This document shows, piece after piece, positions 22,801-35,374 of a DNA stretch of 64,000 nt. How positions within the stretch are numbered: the stretch's first letter is position 1; each line of letters opens with the position of its first letter. The stretch is from the NCBI GenBank assembly GCA_023078555.1, contig CM041198.1, positions 9,533,836 through 9,597,835 of the forward strand, in the 5' to 3' direction. Under the pieces are notes generated by a model. It worked only from the letters and a program-made list of their open reading frames with translations. It did not search any database and was not told the origin of the DNA. The position numbers and the translations under genes were made by a program. This DNA is from Ulva prolifera. Lineage: Eukaryota; Chlorophyta; Ulvophyceae; Ulvales; Ulvaceae.

Positions 22801-25800
22801 ACGGCCGAACCGACACGATCACGCGGAGGCCTTGCACGCTCTGCTCGGCGCGGCTGCCACCCTCGAGCAGGCCGTCGAGCAGGCCCGGCAGCATGCCCTC
22901 GACGGCGGAGCCAGCGCCGCCGCGGAAGAGCACGGCAAAGGAGTCGCCGGCGGCGGCGCGGACGGAGTCGTCGGGGTCGCAGAGTGCGGATTGCACGGCG
23001 GGTAGGAGGGCGGGCAGGTGCTGTGCGAGGTCTTCGCGGGGCAGGCCGTCGAGGACCTCCTTAAGGGCGAGGCAGACTCCGGCGCGGATGGCTCCGTCCT
23101 CGGACTGCATCGTCTTGACCAGGGTGGGGATGACGACACTGAGGACCTGCATGGCAGTGCTGCTGGGTGAGGATGCTACAGGGGCACTGACACAGGCGTA
23201 CCATGCATGATTGCGTGCCAGAATCATGGAGTAAACCGGACGCGTGCGAATCTGGCAAATCAAGTTGGAACAAACACTATTGAGCACAAGCAGAATACAC
23301 GGACTCGCTGTGACGGAGAACCTGTGATTTCGGGCAATTGTGCATGCCATGTGGCGGACGGCTCATCCCACGGATCGGGTCTTTGCTAGCATTGGCGAGA
23401 ATGCGATACATATGGCTATTCCGCAGGCAGGACGATGAGGAGAGTTTAACGCCCCGTGTCTGCCAAACGCATATGGGATGCGTGGATGTGCGGCGCAAGG
23501 GCGCGCCTGGTGGGACATCTTGCGGACGAGCTCCCCGAGGCAGCGCGAGGCCGTCACGCGCGCCTCCTCACCGCTGCCGGCAATGGCCGACACGCAAATG
23601 TCCATGAGGCGCGGCAGGATCTGGCGCAGCGTGCGCGGCGTGTTGACCACGACGCTCTTCCACACATGAACCGCCGCGTGCCGCACCGGCGGCGACCCAT
23701 CGTTCCTGCACAGTGGCTCGATGGATGCGATAAGAGAAGCTTTGAGGAAACGAGAAGCAAGCGCGTCATCAGTGCATGGGCGCGGCCAAGGGACAAGGGC
23801 CGGTGAATGGGCTGGTGTGCTGCTGGATGGCGCTTCAAGATAGAACATGTGCGAAGAGACCCCAGCTGGCACCTGGCGAGCGATCTGCATGGCCCGGGGC
23901 CCTGCTGCTCTTCATTGCAGAGGCAGCCTCAGCATGTTCAGCCGCAAAGCACCAAATCAGGGCATGAGGCGGAGTCCACGGGGAGGCGGCATGCGCACCG
24001 CACTAGGTATAGCTGCGCCAGGACACCGTTACGGGTTTCAATGCCGAGGCACTCCACGAGGGCCACAGCGTAGCTCTCTGTGGCGGCGCCTTCCTCGTCT
24101 GAGCCACCGTCAAGCTTCACCTTGCCGCTGGTGCCCGCAATCTTGTACAGCAACTCGCCGAGCAGCTTCACAGCACACTCACGAATGCGCCAATTCTCAT
24201 TCAGCAGAGACACCTGCACATGCCTGGGGCCTGGAAGCTGCATGCTCGAATGACAGAGCTCATCATGTGTTCTGGGGGCACCGGCTACTGACCAGGCTTG
24301 ATATAATGGCCCTTTGTCTGTCACCGTGTCTGAGAATGCTGCTGCAGCAGCAACTCAGGGCCTCAGTCCTCACGGGTACGTCGTGCTTCATGGAAAATGC
24401 TAGAGCGCTCCACAGGCATATGTCCTGACTCAGGACTCCTGAGTACAGCTCGGAGGAGCAAGCACTTGCAAGCCCGTGAGGTCTCTTTTGGTTATCATGG
24501 CTTCCCACCCATATCACAGGCAGAAATTCACTCCAGAGACAAGCACGATGCAACACAGGTAGCCGGATTGCTCACCTCGAGCACTGGCAGCAGCAGGGGC
24601 GTGCTGGTGGTGGCATAGAAGTCCACAATCTTGCGGGCTGCGGCCATGGAGGTGCCCCGGACCTCCTCTGATTCGTCGGCCAGGCCCGTCACGACACAAG
24701 GCAGCGTCGCCTCAAGATGTGGCTCGAAGCTCCTGCGGCACGTGGCTGGAAGATGCACCTGCACTCTCAAACCTGTGTCACACTTTGCCACAGCAACTTC
24801 ACATGGGTTCATTAGGCCGCCCCTGCAACAGGCTCCGTCCAAAGCAACGTCAAGACTTTCAAGTGAGGAGTGCTTACAACAGCTTCAAAATGTGTACGGA
24901 GCATATGGCAGGGCCATGCTGCCTGGCTAGCTAGCGTCCCACACACATGGCACGCTGCCAAGCTCATGCGCACGGCATGGGTCACGTGCACGGTCCGTCG
25001 CATAATGAGAGGAACACAGATTCGATGCTGTCCTGTTCATCGAGCCGCAGCCGTCAATCAAGAAAGCACAGCTGCTGACACCTCCGGCGCATAAGACAGT
25101 GGCGGAGCTGCTGCACATATAATTCACAACACATGCAATACTCCTGCCAAGCAAGTTGGAAATGCATCCAGCAGTGCCAGCCAGTCAAGCAGCGCACCAG
25201 CAGGGTGAGGTTGCCGTCGCGCACGGCGGGGGCGCGATCGGAACAGCCGGCGATGACGCCGGGGATAATGGCCGCCAAGTGGGCGTCCCCGAGGACTGCG
25301 ATGACCTCCGCGAGGCCGAGCGCCGCGCCGGAGCGCTCCACCGACGACGACTCGGATGACAGCGTCTCCAGCAGCCACGGCAGCGTCTGCTCCACGTGCT
25401 CCTGCACCACGCCTGCCCCCGTCTTGCCGGTGCGGCTGTGGCAGGGCTGATCTGGCCCCGTTGGACAGCGGTGATGTGATGACACAGTACACCGAAAAAC
25501 AACATAACACAAATGGTGGTTTGCGGCAGTGAGAGTACACGTGCCAAGCCACAAGGTTGCGGCATGCAAGCGTATGCATGATTGGGGGCAACAGAGGCCA
25601 CACCTGCCCGAGGCCGCGGACGAGCGACCCCAAGGCTCTCGCGGCAGTCGCGCGGACATCTGGGAGCGCGTCGATCAGGGTCGCCCTGAGGTCCGGCATG
25701 AGGCCGGGCACATAGGGTGCGAGGTCTGCAGGGTTTCCGACGAGGGACGCGAGGTTGCCGAGGATCCGCGCCGCGGACTTCTTCGAGTCACCGGAGCGCT

Positions 25801-28800
25801 CCTTCAGGCCGCGGCTAATGACCGGAAGGATGAGTGCGAGCGACGACACGTCCACGGTGTGCACAAAGACAGTGTCCCGCAGCGCATCGAGGGCCTTGCG
25901 TGTCGCGCGCACGGGGTCCGCGATCGCGCGGATGAGCACCGGCGCAAGCGCAGCGACCTCGGGATTTCGCACAGCGTCGCCAACGAGCGAAATGGCGCCG
26001 GAGGCGGCGGCAGAGACCTTGGGGTGGGCGTCGTTGAGGACGCCGGCGAGGGCAGGGATGACGGTGGGCAGCGAGGCGGCCAGCTGCGAGGGTGCGCAGT
26101 TGGACATCGCACCGAGGAGCTCGATGCTGGCATGCTTGGTGCGCCAGGCGCGCTCTGCGAGGCCCTTGAGCAGCGTCGGCAGCACGAGCTTGACGCCGGG
26201 GCCGCTGAGGTTGTGCATGATCACCCGCGCCGCATCGGATGCTGCCGCGCGGACCTGTAGCATTGGCACGTCATCCCGGATGCAGCAGTGACAGGGTTTG
26301 CTCGTTCAGAGCGGATCAGCAGCATCGAGAAGGCCTAGACATGCTGCAGCATTCAGCTGTTAGCGGCGTATGCAGGATTGAGCGCAGCAGCAGCCACTGC
26401 CTGCCTTATCAGCGAGGCGATGGATGTATTGTATGTGTGTGGTGCAAGGACGAGTGGCAGCTGTGCAGGCCACGAAATGATATCTGGTGCTCAAGCCACG
26501 CAATCTCTTGACATGTGTTAAGGACTGAGCCATCCGCCATGTCCACAAACAAACACGGGCTGTCTATTGAGAGCCACATGAATGACCAGCATGAGGTAGA
26601 GCATCACATTGTACTTGCTATCCTGCTGATGACGGCGGGCTTATTGCAGACAACGTGCAAGTGGGGGCGGCGCACCGAGTTGGAGGAGTCATTGAAGGCT
26701 GCAAGCAGCATGGGCAGGATGGTGATGATGTACGGCTCAAACATGCGCCCCAGTTTCGCGCACAGGCACTCGATCGCCATCAAACCACCTTCCTTTGCCG
26801 TTTTGTCGCTCTTCACGTCTGCCGCCACCTTCACCGCGTCCATGATACCCTGCTTCTTCAGCGCCGCGATGCCGGTGCCCTTGACGAGCCCCGCGAGGCC
26901 GAACGCAGCGCCGCGTCGAGCGCCAAACGTCTCTCCCTGTGTCAGTGTCGTCAGGAAGTACTGCACAAGTGCCGCGAGGTTGTCGGGGTCGGCCGCGATC
27001 TTCTGTGCGAGTGGCGTGAGTGCCTCGGAGGCTGTGACTTGCACGACCTCTGCGGGTGTGCGCAGGATGTCCTTGAGCAGGCCAACGATCTCGCCGATCT
27101 TGGGGTCCTCCTTCGAAAGATGCTGCGCCATGCCCGAGAGAAACACCGCAGCACCGGTGCGCACCTGTACAGGCCGATCCTTGATTGTGGTGTTAGCAAA
27201 CAAAAACACAACACACCTGAACACACGTGGTGGTGTGGCCACAGCACTGTTTGCACGTACTGGAGCAAATCGCGCTGACAGCTTAATGTGTGAGTGCGAG
27301 ACACTGATGTCGCCACTCGTCCAACGAGCGATGCACATGTAGCACAGTACATTGAGAAGCTTACAAGGCTGCAGAAGGCAGCTACTTGCTGCACAGAGCT
27401 GATGATCTTGAGCACACGGGATGGTGAAACGCGGAACATAGATGTTCAATCCACTCAGTAACTGCACTGTAGAATAGTGAGACAGTCACATATCTCAGCA
27501 GGGGCTGCAGCGGCACCTGGTCGTACAGGTCCTCCTCGAGGCCGTCCCTGTTCTCCAGGTACTCCTCGATCATCGGCATCAGCATCTGCAGCTGCGAGGC
27601 GCCATGCGCACTCACCAGCGCCGACCCCGCGTCAACAAAGCCGCGTCGCGCGTTCTCATCACGGTCTGTCAGACCCCGGTTCAGCACGAACCGCATCACG
27701 TCCGAGATCTGGGCGGAGCCCTCGAGCGCTGACGCGGCCTCTGACACCGCCGCAGCGATGCCGCGCCGCTTGGCCAGCGGTGCAGCCTTGTACTCTTCCA
27801 TCACACGCCCCACAAGGTGCGACACCAGCTCCCGGCGGCTGCTGGCGGCGTGACTGGCCGCCTTTGCCGCAGCGGCCCGCACTGACGGCGCCTGTTTCTC
27901 CAAGTATAACATGACGGCGTCAATGAACTCGGTAGACCCGGTTGCTGGATCGCCGCAGTGCGCCCACAGCTGTGCCGCGGACTCTGCATTCCCCTTGTCT
28001 GCATCATGCATTGCAATCCACAGTGGCGCAAGGGCGCTCACCGCCCTCAGCGCCGCCACCACATCCTCCGGGATGGCCGCAGCCATGCCCTCGCCGCTGT
28101 AGAGACCAGATTCTGCCGCAGCCGCCAGCGCGATGCCTCGGCATTCCGCAGTCGGCAGCACGAACCCAGACACTGCCTTTGCGACGTCGTCCGCGCATGC
28201 AACTCGCGGAAGCAGCTGCGTGACCATCTCCTGGGCTTCACGCCGGTACACGGGCGCCACCTCAGCCACATGGTACAGCACGAGGAGGTGCTGACCAAGC
28301 AAATCTTCATGAATTGTCGCAGCGGGGTCAACGTGGGCAGCAACGATGGATAGAGCCTGCGGGTGGAGGTGGGAAGGGCTGGGGAGCTCGAGGATGGCTG
28401 CGACAGCCGGGAAAATGAGGGGGTACTCTGCCCCGGCGAGCGGGCCAGCGGCGGCCACATGCTGAGACAGCGCAGCCAGCGCGGCCTCCATAGCGGGGTG
28501 GACAGCAAGCCGCATCGGGTCCGGGGGTGAAGCGGATGAGCGCGCTGCTTGCGAAGCTGCGGCGGCCTGCAACGCGCCGGCGACAACGGCGGGCGAGGTG
28601 CGCAGAGGCAGGGTGGCTGCCAGTGCAACGACGGCGGCAAAGGCGCCGGGCTGCGACGCATGGGGGGCCCCCTCCGGCGCCTCCGCTATGAGCGGCTGCC
28701 GAACGGCCGGGATGACCAGCGGCAGGAGGCGCGACATATTGCCTCGGACGGTGGCGGGTGCGGCGTTGGCGAGGGCGATGAGCAGGCCGCAGCCGACCTG

Positions 28801-31800
28801 GAGCTGCTGCCGCACATGCGCCACGTGCACCCGGATGTCCTCCTGCGGCACAGCTCCAGCATGCAAGCAGCATCACATGTCCCCATCGCAGAGTCGAAAA
28901 AACAAGAACAGAAGCACTGCACGAGGATACAGCGCTGCACGCGATGTGCGCTGTGGGGTTTTGGGCCCAGATCGGCCATACATGCCATTGCAACATCGCT
29001 GCATGCAGTCATTGGAGCAGGTGGGGGAGGGACTCCACTAGGTACAATACCATGTCCAATGGCATGAGCAATGGCAGGAAATGCATGCATACGCCAGCCA
29101 TGTGCCAGAGAAATTCAGTAATCGGACGAAAAGCATACCTCAACTTCCAGCCGCTCCTGCCTCTGCTGTTCCTCTTTGCTTAGCGCTGCCTTTTTCTTTC
29201 CGCCCGCGGCGGTCCCCGCCGCAGCACTGGCGCCACTCGCGCGCGTCCTCTTCACAGACTCCCCGTGCGGCGCAAACAGCTCATCTGGAGACAGCAGACT
29301 CTGAAATTGCTCTACCATGAGTCGCCCGCGTGGCGTGCGGAACGTGCGTATGTCGTTCATATGCAGCGCCGCGAGTGCATCCGCACACATCAGCTCCTGC
29401 AGCGCCTTGTAGCACGCCGGCCATACCGCTCCCGGATCCACTGCCAGCGCCGCAGCGGCATTGCGCTGTGCTGCAAGGTGCTCTGACTGTGCTGTGAACA
29501 GGGTAGCCGTGTCCGCCACCGATCCGTTCGCAGCAGGCCCGTCGATCTCATCTGGTTCCGCCAGCCGCAGCCGCCCCGCTGCGCGCTTGACCACCGAAGC
29601 AAGAACTGCACCGTCTGTGCACCCCAGCCGCTGTAGCAGCGCCGCCGTCTTGCGCGTGCTGTGGTGTGGCGGCGCATGAACGTCGCCATAGACGACAGCG
29701 GGGTGGTGCAGCACCCGCAGCATGAGATCGATGTTAACCGCGTCGGCCTGGGAGATCTGCTGGCCTATGATGGTCACGGTGGCCACCACGCGGTGCGCAA
29801 TCAGCTTGGCACCTATCCGAGCCGGGGTCTCTCCGGCGGGCACCGGCGGGCCCTCGATTCCCGGAATTTCCGGGTACGCCTCCAGAAGGTCCCACAGGTT
29901 GCTCAGCATTGCCCCGCCGATGGACGGTGCCGCGGTGATGCATCGCTGCAGCAGCGCTGTGGCAGTACTGCGCGCTGTGGGGTCGTTCTGCAAGGCCAGC
30001 GCTGCCAGCGCACGTGAGAGCAGCGGCAGGGATGTCCTTTCCGGACTGCCCCGGAGCATGTGCCAGGCTGCGACTGCGGCATATGCAGCGTGCCGGCCAA
30101 CACCAGCCATTGCGGCGGGGTCTAGGAGCTTCTCCGCTGCCTCCATCAGGGGCGCAGGTGCTGAGCCGCCAGCGGCGGCTGCCGCCGCCGCGGCCGCGGC
30201 GAGGCCTGCACACCCGGCCCCACGCATCGCAGCCTTTGTCTTCGCAGACGTGGCCACGTCTGTCAGTGGGCCTGCAATCGCCTCGAGGTCCCCCCCCAGC
30301 TCCTCATCCATTGCCAGTGCACCAGCTACTGAGCACGCAGCGGCGCGCACGTACGCGTTGGCCTTTGCTGCCAGCGCTGGCGCCAGCGAGGCTATAAGCG
30401 CTGCAGCATGCTGCTTCGCCCCGGCCACGTCCCCAGTCTGCGACGGTACAAGCACCCCTCGCCAGCTGGCGGCAGCAGCCCAGGCCTCTGCAGCCAGCAG
30501 CGCTGCAGCCTGCGCCTCAGCGACAGGCTCATTACCCACTCCCGACACGAGCACCTGAGCGACGTTGAGGGCTGCCAGCCGCACATCCCCATGCATGCGG
30601 TGCAAGCCCTGCCGGTCCCACGCAGCGGGGCATAGGCACCGCACGACCTCTGCCAGCGCAGCCCGCTCTGTTCCTGACTTCGGCTTGGGCCCGGAGCTGC
30701 CAGTCATCACGGCTGCGATGCCACATGCCAGGCCAGCGCGCTCTGTGGCGCCGTGGACGCAGGTGGCGAGCTGCCGCAGCGCGTCCGATGCGCGCTGCAC
30801 AACAGACGCCTTGCTGTGTCGCAACAGTGGCAGCAGCAGCGCTGCGGCGGGCTTCACGACGGGGGAGAGATCGGCTGTGGGCGCTTTGAACAGCGCCTCA
30901 GCGTTTGCCAGGGCGGTCTCAGCGCTGCGCTTGACCATTGGGCTGAGGGCGTCCAGGGAGGATGCAACACATGGAGCAGTGAAATGTTCCACGCATGGTA
31001 CCCATGCATGCAGCCGTGCATCTGGGATCCGTTCCTTGGAGCTCACGACGGTATCTATGTATGCTTTGACTGCCGCGTCGCGAGCCACTTCTGTCACTGT
31101 GCTGGGCAGGAGAAGTGCCGCGGAAACGATCGGGGCATGGGCTGTGGCTTGCGCGGCCTCACTTAGCCCCTTGGATGAGTACACTGTTGCTGACAGGCGA
31201 CGAATGCAAACGACCTGTGCTCTCAAGCCTGTGGAGACATCTGGAAGCGAGGCCACGACCGTGCTGATCGCCTCCAGCACCTTTGGCAGGCCCTTCGAAA
31301 ACTCCGGCGACTCCATGGCAGACAACAACGCACACCCACACGAGGCTACGTTCAGAACGGCTGCGGAGTGGCCCAGGATGGCATTGCTGGACACCAGAGT
31401 CTTGACATAGTAAGTTGCGAAGCTCTTCACAAACGCGGGCTTCTGCAGAGCCTTGGACAGGCAGGCAAGGACAGCCTGACGGCTTGCTTTGTCCTCGTAC
31501 GCATGTAGCGTAGCTTCAATAAGTTTACAGAATTGCGAAGCATGGCCCTCCAGGAAATCTGCAGCTGACGTGCTTGCTCAGGTGAGGGCCCAAATGTTCA
31601 TGATAGGCAAACAGTGAAAGTTTGACAGGCATGCGATCTCAGCACAGATAAAAAGTTGAAGTTATCTACGCAGACACAGGTGACTCATCCAGTCACAAAA
31701 CCGGTGGCCCTCAGGATGGCCGGGTACAGCCGGTTCTGCTGCAGTTGAGCTGATCTCGTATCGATCGCTCAGATGAATTAGAGCACGACAATGCCGCACG

Positions 31801-31995
31801 CAATCGTTCCCTCATATAGTCTGACATCGTGCACATGATTTGCGTAGCGTATAGTGCGCGGTAACGGGTCACGTTACCTGGGCTGGTCACGGCCGTCGGC
31901 AGTGTCGTTCGCCATAACATGAGTCTCTGACTCCGAGACCCCGCCAGCTGCGCATGAGCGCGTTCGACAAGAGCTTCAAGACTCATTCTAGACAT
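19834..31995 (-). CDS. GCN1: GCN1 (ILITHYIA-like) HEAT-repeat activator of the GCN2 eIF2-alpha kinase
   Basis: About fifteen exons: 31,995-31,878; ~31,743-31,699; 31,558-29,139; 28,842-27,490; 27,164-26,676; 26,254-25,604; 25,401-25,198; 24,758-24,576; 24,213-23,999; 23,705-23,507; 23,146-22,185; 21,973-21,637; 21,339-21,084; 20,874-20,415; 20,154-19,834. The product is about 2,730 residues, the normal GCN1 size. It aligns in order with plant GCN1: N-terminal SLEALVERAHAQLAGSRSQR, then KPAFVKSFATYYVKTL, the eEF3-like segment (YGLAGLVKG-type FGLAGLVKGTG, FEPYIITILPMLLAAF, GVKLVLPTLLKGL, RTKHASIELLGAM), the GCN2-binding region (RHAAVHVWKSVV, NTPRTLRQILPRLM, LGELVRKM) and ITGPLIRIVGDRFS near the C-terminus. 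GCN1 sits on stalled ribosomes and passes the uncharged-tRNA signal to GCN2. The splice after exon 10 uses a GC donor at 23,506. The joins exon 1-2 and 14-15 are not phase-resolved. Very long frames on the opposite strand are shadows of its Ala/Arg-rich code. Confidence 0.95.
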
Positions 31996-32408
31996 TCTCC
32001 ATGCTTTGAGGGTGATAACGTTCCCAGGATGAGTGCTCGTTGACCGCAACACTCAGTATTCCCACACGTGCTCGCAGGATGTATTCAGCCCAGTCCACAC
32101 AAAGCAACTTCTAGTCGATCATGAAGTGATGCAGTAGCACGATCATGCTTTGTCGGCAGGCAGGACTCCTGGCGACAGCTACAGCACAACAAATGTTTCA
32201 CTGTGTTGAGTGTCAGCCTTCGCGAAGGTTCCGCCCACCTTCGCCTCGCGGGGGGCCAGCCGGTCTGCTTACACCCTGGGCAACTTGTGTCCCGGTCGCG
32301 AAGCACACTTCCCCAAAGGCATGCGTGCAGTCCATCTTCAAACACATTCACCCCCAAGGTGAACACTTTTCACAGTCGCATGCTAGATCAAATTTCTTGT
32401 GCTGAAAG
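31996..32408. other. Upstream region of GCN1; no gene seen
   Basis: Holds the GCN1 promoter side. Nothing else is recognisable; a 93-codon minus frame (32,085-32,366) has no domain. Confidence 0.45.
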
Positions 32409-32897
32409 TTATATCATACATATGTATGTAGTTACAATTTTAAAGGACAGAGGCCGGGCAGCGAGCCGTTGCCAGGAATACACACACAAATCCACTGACG
32501 CAGTCATGGCACTAGGCCGGGTACGAGCACGTACCACAGCTCGGCCGGTGATGCCAGCCAAAGATTGAAGCCCCGCACGGAGCACAAGAGCATTCCCCTT
32601 GCACAACGCCACACTCAACCGGCGCAGAGCATTCGTCACAAACAAAGCACGGTTCACCTTACCACACCGAGACGCAACCTCCGCCAGCCGATTCAAGTGA
32701 TTCATGGCAGGCCGTCCCAAGCGACCATGCGTCTCATGCGATAACGGCACAAAACTATACGAATCAGGGTTGTACAAACGATAAGCAGTGCGTTTCTGAA
32801 CGTCCCGCGCCTCCGCAGCACCCCCGTCCTCTCGGGCCGCACGGCCGCAATAGGAATCAGCACAGGGATTCACAACCGACACATCTCCTGTGCGCAC
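32409..32897 (-). pseudogene. Retroelement ORF remnant (C-terminal, reverse-transcriptase-type)
   Basis: An open frame of 162 codons encodes KRTAYRLYNPDSYSFVPLS, HETHGRLGRPAMNHLNRLAE and FVTNALRRLSVALCKGN. The pattern of a Tyr/Phe-containing strand, GxLGxPAM, then a helix ending in ALRxLSVALCxGN resembles the tail of non-LTR retrotransposon ORF2 proteins in green algae. The fragment at 36,908-37,420 shows the same pattern. No reverse-transcriptase core (YxDD) is present here, so this is a 5'-truncated copy. The family assignment is from recall of such sequences and is moderate. Confidence 0.45.
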
Positions 32898-33900
32898 AAA
32901 GGGTCACCGGCGGCATAAACATGATGTCCCCCAGTGTCTCTTGGGCCACTGCCCTGAACACCTGCTCCAGCGCCGTTGCCTGCGCGGCAGCGGCCTGCTC
33001 CCACATATGTATGTATGTATGCATGATTACGTTATGTCGAAATAATCCCCTCCCCCTCGTCTTGCAATCGTGGAAAGAGGTTGCACGCGTACATGCAGAG
33101 GACGCATGCTGGCGAGCTCCCAAGGCCTACTACCAGCCAGCAAGGACTGGACACCACTCTTCTGCAGTGGCAACAAGCCCTCGGAGACTCCAGAGCAGAC
33201 TGTGCTGCATGGCTGCCAGTCGAGTACTCCCGTCGGATGCGATATGTGACGCAGGGGCTGCATGTGCGTCAGCTTGGGGCACTGACCACTACTGAGTCCA
33301 TGTAAGCACTGCCGCCTGCCGCGCGCGCCCCTGTAGCAATGACGGGTTTGAAAGTTCCCCCTCACAACGATGATGCGTCTCGCACCCTGGTCGCATCTTC
33401 GCACCACCCACGGAGCACAGGACACACGGCCCGGCATTGCAAAGGTGGCTCACGCCCGCTACCCCCGATCTCAAGGTGCGCTCTGGCCTCTTGCACAGCT
33501 GCTGTTGTGGCATGGGTTCCACTTGTGCGCTTCTTGACCTTGCGACGTGTGCAGCAGCTGGGGCGCTGGGGCTGATGCCCGAGCGATGGTGGCGCGATGC
33601 TGGAAGTGAGCAGGGCCGCAGTGCCGGGGCCCTAGAGCTCTGACGTGACACTGCTTCAGGGCATCAATGAACTCATACGATATCGAGGAGATGTTCAGTC
33701 ACCAACGTGCAGCTACCGACACAGACGCGGACCTGTGTAGTCCATCGCCATTTTAGCGAGTAGCTTACACGTGAAGTGGCACGTGCCTTGTGCGGCATCC
33801 CGGTGCGCTCCTGTCGGGCCGGAGTGCACCAGGATGTTATTGGGGCCTTGTGCCACACTGGAGCCCTGCCGACAGCAGTGACAAACATGCGAACTGAACG
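32898..33900. other. No gene recognised; short TATG repeat
   Basis: Contains a short (TATG)n run at about 33,005-33,022 and frames of up to 136 codons without domains. It is flanked by retroelement fragments on both sides and may be decayed element sequence. Confidence 0.4.
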
Positions 33901-34690
33901 CATAGTGCTGCAGCCGTCAGGTTGTGCTCTTGCTTTTTGTGTTGCAAGCCGCAGGATCGGTCTGAATATGCGTCACAAGAAAAAAGTCGCACCGAGAAGC
34001 AGGTAGCACCGCCGGATCAATGCACGAGAACACCAACGCCACCGTCATCAGCTGATGCGGACATACTTCAAGTCAGTCCACAGTCCCCGTGCAAAGCAGG
34101 ACCACCACACACTCCACCCCAGCATGCATATGCACATAACAACCACACGCACATATGCATGCCCACAGACACCCACTCACCCCTACCCACACTCCACGAT
34201 GACACGGAGCCCCCAGCACGCACAGCACGAACCAGCCGCCTCCTATGCGGCCGAGGTGGCCCAACCTAATCGTTTGGCTGCTACCGGCCCCACTAAACAC
34301 CTGGGGGCCCCCCAATCCCCACCCCCAAATCCGGCCCAGAACAAACCTCCAAGTCCAAAAAACAGTGCCGCCGCTGCGCGATACATCATCCCAGCAACGC
34401 CATAACCAGACAGCAGACCCGAGCCTTCTGACACGCAATGCCGCGTCAGAGCTGTGCCCGTGCGTTCCGACTACAGGCGAAGCCGGCCGCGATCAAAATA
34501 GCGGCGCCCGACGCCGGAGGCCCGCGAGAGGAGGTGTAGAGGGCACGTGTCGGGCGACCCGCCTTTCATGCCGGATGGCCAGTGAGCGGCAAGAGGTCAT
34601 CACACGGAACTGTGAGTCCCGGCACAGTTGTCTTGCCGACATGTCGTGCCATCAGTGTGGCAGAATCTGAAGATGTGTGTCCGATTCATA
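33900..34690 (+). repeat. Dispersed repeat copy C
   Basis: Begins with GCGTCACAAGAAAAAAG and the block GCAGGTAGCACCGCCGG (33,999-34,015). A CA-rich tract (34,080-34,200) follows, then a block around 34,247-34,330 (GGTGGCCCAACC, then GGGGGCCCCCCAATCCCC) that is clearly homologous to copy E on the minus strand. The distal core, 34,570-34,672 (CCGGATGGCCAGTGAGCGGC, then GTGCCATCAGTGTGGCAG), is shared with copies D and E. A conserved peptide reading (CRMASERQEVI, then CHQCG) runs through the distal core. Confidence 0.65.
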
Positions 34691-35374
34691 TCAGCAGTCC
34701 GTCTAGAACTGAGGAGGACTGGCGGGTTTGTTCCACGTGTGGCAGGAATTCAGAGGGTACAGATGAGACATTTTGAATGTGACTCTGCATCAGATCCGAA
34801 GCTAGGTATGTGGATGTCGTCGGGTGCGGAATTCGGAAGGGCCCCAGCTGAGCTCAGCAGCGCGGCAGTGCCCATGCGTGCCTTGATCAAGGCATCGATG
34901 TGAACCCGCGCAAGGACATGCACCACAACTACGGGTGCTCGTAAGTTCACAACGCCATGTGTTTATGCAACGGATTTGCGGACTTTGGCCAAACGTTACA
35001 TCTTTAAGTGCCCAACTCGTCACGCCCTTGCGGGCATTCACGCTGCCACGCGCGTATTATGGAGCTTCTCATGTAGGTCATCCAATACAGGTCGTTGCAA
35101 ATGCAGGATGTATGCATCGCGCTGGTGGCCCCGGACGGGAGCTCGCATTCTTATGTACACACTGCAGTGCGCCCTTGAACCACATTGTAAGCTGGCCAAG
35201 TTGAGGCCATTCAAAGACAATGATCTGATCGCCGTTCCCTGCTTTGTCGTCGACGGCGATGGCTTGCGAAGGATGTCATGGGCAAGCCTCGTCGTAATGC
35301 CAAGGCACCAGAACACGCAAGCATGCTGTATTTGCACCATTGCGGCGGCATTAACACCATCAGTGTGTATGCAG
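34691..35374. other. Probable 5' part of the TPRA1/CAND2-like gene; exons unresolved
   Basis: The downstream membrane-protein gene lacks its N-terminal ~50 residues, so one or more small exons should lie here. A plus-strand frame from 34,976 runs into the first recognised exon, but its translation before 35,375 is not convincing. Confidence 0.35.

Noticed and set aside
21523..23064. 513-codon plus-strand open frame
   Set aside because: It is antisense to GCN1 exons whose translation aligns with the family; the Arg/Ser/Ala-rich composition is a shadow of GC-rich Ala-rich code.
22143..23210. 355-codon plus-strand open frame
   Set aside because: Also antisense to GCN1, with low-complexity Ser/Arg/Pro composition and no domain.
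26515..27342. 275-codon plus-strand open frame
   Set aside because: Antisense to the GCN1 exon at 26,676-27,164.
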